DNA from: Datnioides undecimradiatus
Taxonomy: Eukaryota > Chordata > Actinopteri > Lobotiformes > Datnioididae
Direction of reading: 5' to 3'
Assembly (NCBI GenBank): GCA_008933995.1
Contig: WARS01000052.1
Coordinates: 1,302,001 to 1,366,000 of the forward strand
DNA length: 64,000 nt
Both the position numbers and the translations under genes were made by a program. The notes under the pieces are model-generated. The model was not told the origin of the DNA, made no database searches, and was given only the letters and a program-made list of their open reading frames with translations. This document shows positions 1 to 14,900 of the stretch, piece after piece; the stretch's first letter is position 1; each line of letters opens with the position of its first letter.

Positions 1-3000
1 TCTTAATCTGATGATCTTTGCAATTTGTGTTAAAGACAAGTAAAATTTGATTAAGTGTGACTTTTGCAGGTAACATTTCATGATGTTGCCACAGCTAGCT
101 GCACGCAAACAACACGTGTAGCTAGCATAGTGTTTTAGCAGGTGCATTTTCACATCTGCATGGACTTTGTTTGCAAGCCAAGTGCTAGCTGGGTGCTAGC
201 TACACTGTTAGCACTGTAAGACTAAAGCTTGAAATGTAGTTCTGCAAAGAAGATGACTGAGTGGATCAAACTGAGGGTGTTATCGATTAAATCCCAAATC
301 TCAACAGCACGTGTTCCACCCTGAGCTCCTGTCCGGCTCACGTTTATGCTAATGTTCATATCTGCGCAAGTCTAAGCCTTCTGTGAAGGAAAGAACACAT
401 GCACACCTCAAAATATATCTTACACACAGATGCACACGGTGGTTCCCATTTTTCTAAACAAGGTTCTTGTGGTTCTTCTCACAGTACATGCATGCACGCA
501 CTTACTGCTGTAATGTTCTCCATGCAGGTGTAAAGTTTGCAACATGTGTCTTTGCATTGCTGAAGCAGAAGGGGAATTAAAAACTGTTTTTGCTGCATTT
601 GGGTTTGAAAACTTTGGAGGAGGATTGGGGCCACCTGGTAAAAAATATATTTTGATAAGGCTCTCGTGTGAAAGATTCATGTGCATTTTGACTTTTATCT
701 CAGAGTTTAAAGCTCCTGACTTTAACCTCAGGAGTACAGGTTCACTGTCACCAACATCAAACCAGCACATATTACTTTTCACTCACCTTTTGCTCTTCCA
801 TGAATTAAAAATGGCTTCCTCTGGGACCCCTCAAACACGCAAAAAGTCACTTAAATCATGCATTTAAGTTGCAGTTCCCCTCCTTCAAGACCTGAAGTGA
901 CTCTCTCACTGAAGCTGGTTCCTGACAGGTTCTTATACTTCTGAGACTGACGTCGTCAATCTGAGATAAAACTCAGGACTCAGATCATTTTTTACCACTT
1001 GGCCCTAATCATTTTTCTGTTTTCAGAGCTTAAAAGCTGCATAACTTGATCCTTTTAATCTAGAGATGCATCCTGCCTCCAGCTGAGAACCATCTTCAGC
1101 TCATCTAACTTTACTGGGGTGAAATCAAACATTATCCATTCATCTCTCCACCTCCATCTAAAGCATTTTTCTCCCCAGTCATCAAGAATTCCCTCTACTC
1201 AAGCAGGAACTTTCTCTTGTAATGCTGTCATGTATGTTTCATGGCGCAGACATCCACTCAGCCCCGTCGTATCCAAAATCACGGCTCAGTCGCTTTGATT
1301 TGACGGGTAAAACTGCAGCATCTCTCGGGGGGGGGGGAGAAGAGACGAGCGTTTCTCACAAGGCTCAAGCATGCATCTGAGAGTTTGCTCAGCAGATAAA
1401 CAACTAATACATAAAATAGCAATTGGAAGTAATCCCGTGCATTCAACAGGGTGTGGCATCTCCCTGCATTTCCCTAAAAGGTATGCAAAAACAGTTTAAC
1501 CCGGGTCTGATGTCGTCAAACAGTGGGAATGAGACCATGCTGAAGTCATTACCAAACCTGCATGCCTTCAGCTGTGTCTCTCAGCCTCTAGCAGGTAAGA
1601 GCTGAAGTCAAACTGGCAGCGCATACTTGCGATATCTGGCTGGAGGAATGCGTGTGTGCCGTGCTGCTTCCCATCCTGAGGTGTGTTTTCAAGGTCTCGA
1701 GGCTGCGTGGAGGTCCCCGCTGCAGGCCTGCTCCACATTAAAGCCACATGTCAGTGTTTTTCTTTCCTACAGGCATGTCATACCTGCAGCTCTCACACAT
1801 GCACCAGGAAGAGCTTCACGGCTCCACGCTGGTGCATGTCAGGATTTTACCTCGATGTGAATGATTAATAGGTTCACGTTTGGTGTTTAGAAAGATTTAT
1901 AGCCACTTGAAAACTTTTTGAAGCTTGCATGATGACTCAGAGAAGAAGTGAGGTCACCGGTAATTCATGGAAAAACTGACTGGATCCACTTGTCGCGTAC
2001 GCATGGCAAGAGATCTTTACCAGCGCTAATGACATAGCTTAAAAAATGATTTCAGAAGTCCTCTTTTACGCAAATTTGCAGCAAGACATACTTTCTCTGA
2101 TTTCCTTGCCTCTAGGGGGCAGCAGAAACACAAACAGCTTCCTGCTACCAACAAAAACATCACTATGAAAGCCGTAGTGGGCTGCAAAACCAAAACAACT
2201 AGCTGAAAGACTCTTAAACGCATCATAGAGGTGGGTTCATCTCTTTTACATTCACAAAGTAATCTGATGCATCGGGAATATGAAACTGATCATAGCCGCT
2301 TTGACTTCATCTGCAGATAAAGCGGGGTTATACTTCGACATTTGCTCCTCAAATCCGCAAACTGCCACCTGCAAACGGCATGTCAAAGCATCAAAAGGCA
2401 CAAACTCCCAAAAAGATTTCAATTAGGAAACATGTGAGACATTTCCTGTTGTGTTTTATTCTCCTGCATCACACCGAGTTGGTCTCACACAGCCCATAAA
2501 ATGTAAAACTTTGACCATTTGACATGTTCAAATTGCATTTCAGCCACAAATGTGCTAGAAACACTAAACACATTCATTAACCTTTTATTAGACATCCTAT
2601 TAATAAATATTGCATTGAAAATCTGCTTTACTGTACAAAAACACAATGATGAGCACTGGTTACATATATTTTATATTATATATATTGTATTTATTATATA
2701 CATACATGATAATCACCAAATAGGCAGGATAGATGATAACAAGATGTCTAAATATCTGCTATTTCACCCGTACCATGAAATCCTTGTTCATGACATGAAA
2801 ACATGACGTATTTTAATCTTTGTAATAAAAAAACAAAGTTAAATTCAGTTGATTGATAAAATCTGATGTGGCGTGTCCAAACATACAGGTAGTGTACATG
2901 TAAATGCGTACAGTGTGGGGTGGGATATAATAAAAGCAGGTATGTTTTATGCTTATTTAGTGTTTGAGCATGAACACTCCTGATCAGCACTGCCCTGCCT

Positions 3001-3280
3001 CACATCTGCACAGTTTCCTATATCCACATGAATATGATATGATATGATCTCTCTTCCACAAACACACGCGCTGTCACACACACTCGGAGTTGGACAGGAA
3101 GGGGTTGGGTTTCGTGTTTCCTGCGCTGTATTCCCCAGGCTGCTGGCTGATGCCTTGATGTGAACCGGTCCCGGTTTTGCCTGCAGCTCCCAGGTGAGTG
3201 TGTGGCTGCAAACTGGTGTTTTTAATGGGAAATCAGAAATCTCCTGCTCTCACATCCTCCTCCGGTAGTTAGTTTGTCCT

Positions 3281-3305
3281 CACACACACACACACACACA
3301 CACAC
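3281..3305. repeat. (CA)n microsatellite
   Basis: About 12 uninterrupted CA units, followed by further interrupted CA units to about 3322. Confidence 0.95.
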
Positions 3306-4809
3306 GCACTCACACACACACGCATTGATCCTCCGTTACTTCACTGACTTACATCCATAACCCTTAAACAGAGTCCTGACCCCCTCAGGGATAAACACAC
3401 AGACACACTCAATCAAACTTCACATCTTTACATCTCCATCTTACATCCTTTTGCATCTTTATTTTAAAACTTTATTTAAACAGCCCTCACAGCACAATAT
3501 TAAATCAATTAAATGCATATTAGATATACTGTATATCACTGCCCTAAAGCACTTTTTCTGCTCATTCACAGACGAATATTGGAGGGTTGCAAATAGATTG
3601 ATTGGTCACATACAAGCAAGAGTGAGAACAGAGACGTTTTAGTGAAAAGGTCATTAAATAATGACGCCGCAGGCTCAGTTTAGTCATAAATCAGCTTCCT
3701 CACCCACAGGTTTCATAAGAGCAACTGTCAGGAATTCATTTTTCAAGAATGCATTTTGAAGCGTTGCAGCTGTGCCGAAGATGAGCATTGTTATTTTGTT
3801 TGTGCTTAAATATTGATTTCCATACCGAGGGCCCGCTGAAATGGAAACTGCCGTGCGGCTGGAAGACAACAGAGGAAAACACTCATAAAACATCAGGAAA
3901 CTAAACGCGCGCCGTGCATAGATTTGAGCCTGGAGCTGCAGTTTTACTACTAAAATCTTCTTTTTCATCCGTGTATTTCAGTCCTTCACCCAACAGCAAC
4001 CTGTCGCTCCCGCGTCTCCTCTCCCCTCCTCTCCCCTCCTCTCCCTCCACCTCCTTCCTCTGCCTTTAACTCAGTCTTCTCTCTGGTTTTAAAGCTGCTG
4101 AGGTGGTGTTGTCTGTCTTTAAGACGTGCTAGATACGACGCCTCGGGGCGCGCCGCCTCCGTGTCGATCCTCTCGTCAAAACACACGCGGGCCCGCTTTG
4201 CTGTGCACAATATTTGATGGCGGCGCTGCGGTTTGGTTCAACGTTGTCGCGTCAAACAGGACAAAACGCACCATCTCAGGAGCGAATGTAACACGCCTGC
4301 AGCAAACTACTTGCAGGATGAACGAGCTGGAAATTCAGCAACTTAACTTTGTGTTCCCCGTTTCAGTCAAAGATTCACACAGAACAAAACTCTGCAGCAG
4401 CGTCGGGGTTTGTGTTTCTAATGAGGGACACAAACCCAGCAACACCGGCACAGCTCAATAACATGTTTTTTAATTGGAAACGAGGATATTATGCCCCGCA
4501 GTAATTATGGATGTATTATTGTAAATGTCTGGCTTTTAGTAAGTTATTTACTGCAATACACCGCTTAGTTTAAAGACAAATGTGGATTAGCATTCAGAAT
4601 ATGACACAGATTAACCAGTAATCCGGTTACAGCTGCGTGAACTATGAGCTGTGAGCTATAAACAGGAGACGGCGTCACTGGTGCGATTCAAAGGTCAAAT
4701 GTCACGACTCTGGCTTCAGAGTTTGGGTCAAAACAGCTGCTATTGCAAGTCTCCCTACTCACGCCACCTCTGCAGCCAGATACTGCTCTCCAGTATCACT
4801 GTTCTCACT

Positions 4810-5060
4810 TCCTGCTACCACTGTTACTGTAGTAGTGCTATTACTTCTTCTATTATGGCTACACATTGTAGTACTGACACTAATTGTACTACTACTGTTG
4901 CTTTTAGGGCTGTTTCTACAGCTAGTACTGCCATTACTGCATTATTACTACTTTACTACTACGTTTACTCTATTAATGCTGCTACTGGTATATTTCTACT
5001 GCCACTACTGCTTAATACAGATATTACTGCTGGTATTAGTACACCCGATACTGGTGCAGC
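4810..5060. repeat. degenerate ACT/CTG-type triplet-rich tract
   Basis: The plus strand is dominated by imperfect repeats of tactact, tgctact and actgct type. The two long open frames here (4651-5103 and 4835-5161) translate to Leu/Thr/Ala/Tyr-rich simple sequence and follow from the repeat, so I do not call them genes. Confidence 0.7.
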
Positions 5061-5409
5061 GACTGTTTACGCCGACCCTTGTCATTGCTACCTGCAACAA
5101 TAACACAGATATACAGATATATAAGACCGTGCAAACACTCTGCTGCTCTCTGATGGTCTGACACCACCCGCGTCTCCTCACGAGCCGCCGTCGACATTTG
5201 TGGGAAACGTATCAAACATCGTCAGGTAGAGCAGCTCGGATACGCACAGGAGAAACACCCTCTGCAGCAACAGAGCAGCCGACCGGCCCTCTGAATACCT
5301 CAGTCAGCTAAATATAGCCGCGAGATGCATGTCTGTCAGACTCCCCCCACCTCCGCCTTTCACCGTCCCCTCAAGCCCTTATCTTAATTATTTCCAGACC
5401 TTTCAGTCT

Positions 5410-5410
<1 letters not shown>

Positions 5411-5454
<44 letters not shown>
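5411..5454. repeat. (CA)n microsatellite
   Basis: 22 uninterrupted CA units. The Thr-His and Cys-Val open frames over it are artefacts of the repeat. Confidence 0.97.
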
Positions 5455-5455
<1 letters not shown>

Positions 5456-8400
5456 CTGATAAAAAAATACCAGTGTTGTGTTTACACGCCATCCTGCCGG
5501 TCTTAAAGTCAGGCGGGGGCGGGACTGCCTGTTTATTTGTGTGTACATGTTTCCTTTAAGCTTAGATGCATTTAGTCCGCTTTTGTGATTATATAAAACT
5601 TCAGGCCATTGTTTATGTTGATTTGTCTCATTAAACAATCACCAATCACTGATCGAAAGAATGAGAGGGGCCGCGCAGGTACGTTTGATCGAGCTTTCAC
5701 AAGTTTCACGACAAGAAATGCACACGTGACATCTTCATCTCCGGTTTTCCATTGGACGGCCATGGTTTCCATCCATTTTAATTAAATATCAGTTAGAACG
5801 CTTAAAATAATAAGATAATGTTTATGTTAATTACCCATTAATGTAACGTTACTGCTGTTGGATCGGTCTGCAGTCACCGTCTGTGTCGCCTCAAGACAAC
5901 AACTCTGACAGAAGAGGGAGCCGGGCTGATTTAAACGTGGCACGTCCGCGCAGTTTGCGTTCAACACGTCTGAGTCCTGTGTTTCTTTCTGTCTCTGACG
6001 CACAAAAGGCCGCTTTCTGCTGCTGAGCAGGAGGAACCGCCCGCTCTTCATCAGCAAAAAGCTCCCACTGATCCCAGTAAACACGCACAGCTCAACCTGC
6101 TCCGCTCTGAGCAACGCCTCCCCACTCGCTCGCTCTGCTAGTTTACCGTTAGCCGTTAGCCTGCTAAGCTAAAACACCAATAGCGATAGCACATGTCACA
6201 TTTACGCTGCTTTAACCTCAGACAGACGGATGCTCTCATGCAGTATCAAACCCTCAACAGCTGTTTGTCCTGATGACTCAAGCCCTGATGACTTAGAATG
6301 AAATGAAATGCTTTACAATGAAAAAGACACTCCCATTTAAATAGTTTGTTATAACAGATGATGTCACGATAGATGAACAGCAACAGATTAATCCCCATAT
6401 GGCTTCCAGACACTTGTGCTGGTGGTGGCTAGTGACATGACGAGGCCGATGACATAATGGGCTTGATGAATCTGCGGAGGCAGTGATGCGGAGGCGGAGG
6501 GGCACATGACAGCAGCTTGAACGCACTGAGAGGAGAGGGAGAGAGAGAGAGAGTCGCTGGAGGGCACAGATCTCGATGCGATTGGACGGATGAGACCAGC
6601 TGATGTGAACAGCTGATATCTTAATTGAAGCCGGGGCAATGGCAGCAGGATGAATGAGAGCTGGTACAGCAGGCCTTAACCTGCAAGAGGATAGCCTTAG
6701 TGACTGACCTTTAGCCAGAGCCACATAACACTGACATACTCACAGTGGATAGTAATGGAAAAATAATCCAAATCAATACAACCTACATTACCCACGATGC
6801 AACTTGAGACCCAGGCACACTTGCTTGTAGCGGCTATTGCAGCCTTTAGCCATTAGCCTGCAGCAGAGACGAGAAGGACTCATGTAAACGTCGTAGAGTT
6901 TCAGTTAAGAACCTGTTGGCCCAGAACATTCATCATTTATAGTCCTGTTAAAGCAAGTTAAGTGCAACTAGAAGGGTAAAAGTGCAGGTTAAGAGTTTGA
7001 ATTAGGACTCAGAGTTCACTGTGATGGAATAAAATGAAGTTTTGTGAAACACAGCTGCACTTTGTGAGTAGTTTAATTGCCTAAAACGTGGCTTTTGTCC
7101 TTTAATCTGTAGGTATATTAGATATTATGAGTGCAAAAGGGGCCGAAGGCCTTAATATCTGTTGAGAGTGTCCGTCTGTATGGTGCATGTGGCTCCAGGG
7201 TAACCAGAGAGTGAGTTAGTAGTGATTAGATTACGTCCACCCTCAGGCCTCTCCCTGTGCAGCCACGGCATCTCCCCCATGTAGAGACGCCGAGCAGCGA
7301 GGTGTGAGATCCACTTACCAGACCGGACTCTCCCAAACACCGGAGGAGACTCTCCTGCACGCTCTCACGCAGACCGTTACCGTGAGTTACGACGGCTGCA
7401 GGGGCGCGATTCCGCGCAATCGTCCGCACACGTTTCCCGGATACCTGTTGGTTTTCTAAAACGATGAAACAGATTTGAAAAGCTATCATCAACCCCTGCT
7501 CATGACTTGTGTGTGTCTTCAGTTCAGGCAATAACATCAGATGAAACTTTAATGATCTCAGTGGGGAAACTGGGCTGCAGCAGCAGCAGCAGCGGCAAAG
7601 AATAAAGCGAAAACCAGAATCTGAAACTGGAGGCTTGATAAACACAAACTGGAACTGTTCGCTGCAAACACTGCACGGCTGCACGGCTTATTATCTCCCC
7701 CTTCTTAGATATATAAAGACAAATCCCATAACGGCATCAATATGCAGCCATCAGTAATTCATCACTTCATTCAGCTAATTAGCCGCTCGTTCAGCAAACA
7801 CAGTAACACATTCATGTAATTGGTGCGTCTCCGTCGGAGTGAATGGTCGCGGACACTGAGAAATGAAGGCGGGGGGGGCGGGCGCCTTTTTCCACGAAGC
7901 TCGCTAAAGTGTCGCTGCCTGAAATAGATTTCTTTTAACGAATCTCGCAAATGGAGCGCACTTTGCTAACAAACCCCTGAAAGAGATCCAATAATGAAGC
8001 GATCCAACCGATCGATGTCCCCGAGCACGGGGAGGGAAGAGGTCAGGGTGGACGGATCGGTGGAAGAGACGCAGGATTTAAGGCCTAAAAAAACAAAACT
8101 TTAAGCAAATGTTGTACTTTTGGTGTTTAAGCCTCAAACAAACCCGTTACACTGAGACAGGTCTCTAAAGCTCCATCGGACTGCTCTGCACCTTGAAAAG
8201 CGGCACTGAACAGGAGCCCGCTGTGTTGTAACGTGACGACGATGTGACAATTTCGGACTGAGAATGTGTCGGTTAATATCACGCACACAGCCGCACGCGT
8301 AGTTTAGTTTCACTCAGACCGTGTGGAAGGAGGAAGTAATCAGATCCTTTCCCACAGTGAAAGTAAGAGTAGCACCACGCCACCATGTGGAAATACTCTG

Positions 8401-8866
8401 TTTGAAGTAAAAGGCCGCGCTTAAAGCTTAAAAACATAAACGCTTTTGGTTTTTCTCACATTTTTAATGACTTTACATAAAAGATTTGAGTCTTTCCATG
8501 AACAAAAAAAGGTGTTTTCGCCCTTTTCTTGTTTAAAAATCCACATTAGTGATCACCCCTCCTTTGCCAAGCTCCACCTGACAGGTGTGGTGCGTCCACG
8601 TGCTGATTAAACAGCATGACTACTGCACAGGTGTGGCTCTGTCTCATCACGGCGCTCTAAAATGTGCTGCTTGGACTTTAAAAAGACATTTATTAGGCGC
8701 CAAACTGAATTTCACAACAGAGAGGCTGCAGGTTTTAACCCAGCCGTTGTCACGCAGGTGGTAAAATCACACATATGCACAGTTTTACAGTGTTTTATTC
8801 AGGTAAACGCCATGTTACCGGCTGTGCTGCTTCATCACTTCTGTTGTTTCTGCTGTTTTCCCCTGC

Positions 8867-8869
<3 letters not shown>

Positions 8870-8896
<27 letters not shown>
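8870..8896. repeat. (TG)n microsatellite
   Basis: About 13 TG units, explaining the Cys-Val-rich open frames at 8662-9229. Confidence 0.95.
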
Positions 8897-8901
<5 letters not shown>

Positions 8902-11900
8902 GTTTGTCTGGGCGTGGCTGCCACCTGCACACCTGTCTCCCCTCCACTCACCGAGCTCTGCCAGCACATACTCCCTCCCTCTACGCTGCAGCCTGATCAG
9001 CCAGATTGTTCAGCTCGCCAACACGCTGCTAATGCAACAAGCCAAACTCAAGCTGCAGTGTTTACCTGATGCTGTGTCTGCCTGTGCTTCAGGTTCATCG
9101 CCCCGTGCTGCCTGCCCAGCACCGCGCCTGTGTGCACGTCTCAAAACAGCTGCTTTTAAGCTGTCGGGTCTCTCTTCTGCGTCTGTTTCAGGCTTCGGTT
9201 TATTGATACAGCCCCAAAAAAAGTCCTAATACTGATCAATACAACGCTGTGAAGAGCAGAAGTCCTGCAGCATGTACATATAACAAGCATGGCAGAGTTT
9301 CTGGGTTGGAGCCTCCAGCTTGGGGCCACGGTCTCAGCCTGGATCGTCTGCAGGCCCCGGATTTATTGGTTTGTTTAAAAGAAAATCTGTAAATGTTGAG
9401 ATGTGCGGTCGCCTTCATGTTTTGTCCAACCTAAAATATAAATAATATGAATAAATTAAAGTTATTTAAATAATTAAAAGTGGGGAAAAACAGGAAGTCC
9501 TGACTCCTGAGAAGCTGAAACCACGCGGCGTTTTACAAGGAATGAAAAGACAGTTAGCGTGTAATTGCTTTTTATGGTTTCACTCATAACAAATCATCAC
9601 ACTGTATGAGTTTATCTGTTCTTGTATGCAAAAGTCTTAATTTGCAAAGCAACTAGAGCTGTCGAATCATTGTGGTGAAGTGAACGGAACAGTATTTTTC
9701 TCTGAAATGCAGTAGAAGTAAAAAGTGGCATAAAGATGTAATTAGCTGCATAAGTATGGGTTACATTAATAATGCAAAGTTGCCCGAACAGATGGGAAAC
9801 TTTGTCATGACCTGAAACGGCCACCGGGGCCGGAGAGACGCTGAGCGCGGCGTACACCCTGCATCCTTCATTACTGATTGAAATCCCCGCGGTATTGTGA
9901 GAGTTTCTGTTTCTGGGTTAATAATAATTTAGATCAAACAAATGCATTAAAAGGAAAGATTTAATTACTTTGGAGAATTCACCGACTTAATCCATTTCAC
10001 CGAGAGTCCTGAAGTTTGTTTTTAACATAATGCAGCGTTTTAACAATGATCCAACAGCCTATAACAGCTAAACCGCCCCGTTTGGACCTGATTATGATTA
10101 ATTAATGAATTCAAGTGTTAATTAAAGGTCTGATATAAATAACTTTATTATTATCCCATGACATCATATTTTTTGTGAATTTGCTTGTATGTTTTCTTGA
10201 TCTTGAAGATGCATTTCCTGCCCGACTGACAAACTGTGACGTCTTCTTCTCTCTAACCGAGTAGTTTTTGGTGCCTGAGCTGAACCAGGCATCTTTTCTC
10301 ACTTTTTCTGTGCATCAAAAACTGATAAAATGTGAAATACAACTTTTATTTTGAAAGTCTACCGCACGCACGTCAATGCAGAGCCTTGCACGTGCATGAC
10401 TATGATGATGGAGGTGCACGTGGAGCATCATAGTTCGAAGGAGTTGTGACTGAGGTCGTGTTAAACGGTACTGTAATTATTAAAAAAGTGCATAAATCTG
10501 CACTTACTTGACAATTTTCTAAAAAATTCTGTTGAGATTTGCACAAAATTTGAGTGGAAGCCTGGGCGCCACTGGTCTGAAACACTGCGAGGTCAGAGAA
10601 AACTGTTAAAGTCACCTTATTTGGGGAGGACAATGGGATTTTTAAACTGGGACGAGGGTCCGGGGAGACTCGCCTAAACTCACTTCATGCTCTCCTTTCC
10701 AGCGAAACCCCAGTTTTCTACTGCGTCGAGTCGTCGTCGTTGCCTTTTTACAAAGATTCAGACTCGCTGCTGCTTCGCCGCCCTTGACGGTTTTATCCTT
10801 CACCCAGTTCGCTCAAGAGCGCAAAGTCCCACAAGTGACACACGAGCCCTTCTGTACTTCGACTTCAAGCTGCGAGAGCGACTCCCTTTTTATTTTGAAA
10901 GTGTCATTGCCGCTGTCAGCCCCCATGATCGCGTTATATAATGAAGCGTTTTCTCTCTCGACACCTCCTCGTCTGCCTCTGCTCATCTTATCCTTATAAG
11001 ATTCATTATATAACTGCTGCGCTCCGTCTCCCTCAACCGCCACTAGCTCCTAAAAACGAGGCCAGAGGTACGTCTGAGGCTTCGCTCCTGTTCCTGTGCG
11101 TGAGACGAGGCCACGCTTTGCTTCACCTCGCGCCAGACGACGTGGTCATTTGTAGTTTGTTTGTAATAATGTGTTAAAGGAGAATAAGGAAGGTAACTGC
11201 CACAACCTGCAGACAAAGCAGGGAGCGCAGGCGGGTTCAGGTAGAGGCGAGAAGACAACGTGACAACTCGATCACCCGAGCATCGGCAACTCATTTCATA
11301 ATTAAAGGGCGGGGCTTCTTTGAGTGACAGCTGTCCGCCAGCCCACCTCATCCCCCACCCCCCACCCACGTGACACATCTTTACCCACTATGCGAAGATG
11401 CCGACGACACGCTGAGCCTCACAGCGGCTCCTCAGAGACCTCTGGGTGATCCAGGTTGTTTATTTGTTTATTTATTCCAGCGCAGTCTATGCTGTTAACC
11501 TGTTTTTTAGCAGATACCTGTTGAGTCCAGTCCAGTTTGCTCCGTCGATGCAAATGTTTTGCAATCTGTGTGATAAAATTAAATATTTAATGATAGCAAC
11601 AGTATTATAATACAACACAATGTCACTTAAAGGAGACTTGCAGCAGTTGCAGCTCAGACAGTGAAGCTTTCCCTCAGGTAAAGATCAGGAGCTGTAATAT
11701 TGTGTTTGGTGGTTTTAATATGGTGCATCCACTCTGGGCCGGTATGATTGGTTCACGGGGGGGGCTGCTGGTTCCCCTCGTAGCAGCGTCTGGGGATATT
11801 TCTTGGCTTCCAGCTCACTGACCGTGTAATATATCATTTGCAGCATATCCCAGTAGTTTGCAATGTAAATTAATTTAGGTAGGAAGCCTTTAAGTGAGGT

Positions 11901-14900
11901 GGTGCATGTGATTTATGTGATGTTTTTTTATTGTGTAAGTGTTGGTTTGATTCCACTTTGCATTTCCAATATGAAGAAAACAGGTGCTTCATTTGTTTTA
12001 AAGGGTGAACCGTTGAGTTTTTATTCCTGGAGGTTCAGAAAATATGGGAGTAAATTGTGTTTTGAGAGCCTGAACGCTACACGTGTGCGTTACCAGAGTG
12101 GTTTTGAATTCAGTGAATCAGATTTTATGTCGAGTCATGCAGGACTTTCAGTGCATCGTCTCTCAAAGCTGGACCAGTGCAGCCTGAGATGTTGTGTGCG
12201 AGCTCAAAATGTTCAGCTGTGGCACCACCGTGAGGGCGTGCAACGTTCTGCATCATCAGAGGAACATGTCTGCAGCAGAGCGCCGGAGACGTTAACGCAC
12301 GACGGGCAATAAACCTGCAGACAGTCGTAAAAACAGACTCCGGACTTTAAAACGAGCGCCTCTCTCGTGTGCTGGGAGGCAGAAAGTTTCATGGAAATCT
12401 GGTTTTATGGATGCGATCACATCTATAAATTCTATCAGAGACAAATAAAATGTGAGTGCATTCTCCCATCATCCCCCATCTGCTGTATTTATGCATAAGC
12501 ATTAGCAAACATGACTCAGAACAACTATAAATGCGCTCTGACACGTGGAAATCTTTGCAGGACGTCGATGCAACCGAGTCTTGAGTGAACCTTTGCGTGT
12601 CTCGCCGGGATCCGTTCATAAACAAACTGAACCCGTGGGACGGACGAGCAATTTTTATGCTTTTACCAGAAACATGGAAGTGTTTGATGCGCCGTTTTTC
12701 AAAGCCCCCCGGCTCACACGGCGCGTCGCCTGCATCTTGGCGAAGGCCCGAGGAGCGCTGCCAAACACGCGGGCCACTGAGCAGCCGAGGGATTTGAATA
12801 AATGTTTCTGGAATCACTGCTTCCTTGTGTCCTCATTAAGTGAATTAAAAGGAGATGATACGGTGGCTCTGCTTGTTTTTGGATGCGGGGAAAGCAACAC
12901 GGGGACAGAAGAGGCTTTACTGTCGCCCGTGGTTATGCAAATAAAAAAAAAATGTGTAATTAATGTTTCTGGATGAAAACAGTGGATCATCTATGAATTC
13001 AAAGGAGAGAGAAAGAAGGGAAAGAAAGGAGCTTCATGTCTCACATACAGCTCCTGTAATCAAAGATTTATTAACTAGACCAAGAAGAAGCTATAAAGTA
13101 GTTCCTAGTGAGGACACCGTGGTCGCGTGATCCGTATTTTTCAATATTTTCGGACTAAACACGTGAAAATCTGACTGTTTCCAAGTCAAAACCAAGTTCT
13201 TGCAGGAGCATGCCACAGTGAACTACACCTAAAGTGGATTTCCACGCAGAGAAATAACATTTACAAACAGTCTAAGTGACCAGTTTCATCTCATGTCGAA
13301 CAATTAAAACCATAATTGCAATTAAATCAGAAGATTGAGTCACGGCAGCGTTCAACGGCGGCAACACCTCCCACAAAAAAACCACAAAAGCATCAACAAA
13401 CCTGTGGAGTAATGGCTGCATGAGCTCCGCTGCTGTCGTTGCTACTAATGCTGCTACTAATAGGAGCATTACGCAGTTTGCTGCATCTGGTTTCACTCAT
13501 AGCTGCAAATGCGCCTCTGATTGGCTAAATTAGCATGCTAATTATTAGCCTGCAAGCAGCATCTTTGACGTTACGTCCTCTTAGTAAATAAACCGGCTTT
13601 GCACAAGAGCGGAAAGCCCACAAACCCACAAAAAGGGATGTTATCTATTATCTAATGTACTGAGGTTTAAATAAGAGAAGTGTGGAGCTGTTGTAAAGCA
13701 TATTTGTTTGAGCTGAGCTAGGCTAACAACCCCCAGGGCCTACTTCTCTACTGAACACAAATGCTATGTTGCAAATAAAGGAAATAGGCGGCGCACGCTC
13801 TGTTTTCTTTAAGCACAATGGAGACATTTCAGATGGTCAGACTGTGAGCGTCTGACTGAAACAACCAGTTCTGTCAGTGGGAGCTCCCCTCTCCTCCCCT
13901 AATCAAGATAACAGATGCTGGAAACCAGAGGCTGCTTTCTTTAAAGCAGCTCGAAGTGCTGAAGAGAAGGGCTTTGACGTGTGATGCATTATTGAGCAAA
14001 GTGCGAAGGGATTCCTCTCGACTTTCACACCGAAGTTGAGCTCTGGCTTTCAAGAGTTACAGCTGTCTGAATTTAAAAGCACCGTGGAGTCTTTTTATGT
14101 CACCCTGCCCTGGCCTCTGATGCTAACTGCGACCTAGACCGCGAGAAATGCAGGATGCCGGATGGAAAACGTTCACATCCACTGTCCCTTTACCTTGTAC
14201 ACGCTCACAAATAAATACATTAATCTGCTGCAGATGGGAGCAGAGATTGCGCCCCTTCATCCGCCCTCGTCATTAGCCTGTTGGGCTAATTGCACGCTGC
14301 AGACTGCATGTATACAGCCTAATGACACGCGGCAGTGACACAGCAGCCGGGTAATTTTCAGCAGCTCGGGGCAGCACATGGGTTTCTGCTCCGATTAACC
14401 AGCTGGTGGAAAAAAGCGATAATGCGGGATCAAAACTTAAATACGGCGATAATAAATGTCAATATTCAGATATGGGCTCTGCACAGAACGGACTCAGAAG
14501 TGAGGTTTAAAGTTGCAAACTCTATTTCATGCCTGTTTTATTAATTATACCTTGAGCAAAACAGCATCTGACAAAGTGGTGATAGAGTATAAAGTGTTTG
14601 CTTCCAAAATGAGATACAGCCTGCCTTGCATAAGAACAAATATTTCCCATAAAGGAAATATTTATTGTTTATTTCATTTTTGTCAATTATTATAGTGACT
14701 TTTCTTTGTCATTTTAATGTATTTACCCTGGAATTGCCCACATTAACCATATATATAACCACATATAACCTTATTTTTGGGTTTATGTGTACCAATAAAG
14801 CTGCTGCTGCATTCAAGAGTGAAGGGCTTTATGCAAAGAAGTGGAAAATAAAACGATTCAACAAAATAAAATGCATGCTTAACCATAAATAGTTTGTTTA

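Noticed and set aside
3090..3191. Possible plus-strand non-coding exon ending in CAG|gtgagt
   Set aside because: A good donor but no coding frame, promoter feature or downstream exon to support a gene.
4651..5161. 150- and 108-codon open frames on the plus strand
   Set aside because: They run through a degenerate triplet repeat and translate to Leu/Thr/Ala/Tyr simple sequence in two frames at once.
12389..12976. Overlapping 142- and 143-codon open frames on opposite strands
   Set aside because: No splice sites, domain or family match; overlapping antisense frames of this size occur by chance in GC-richer sequence.
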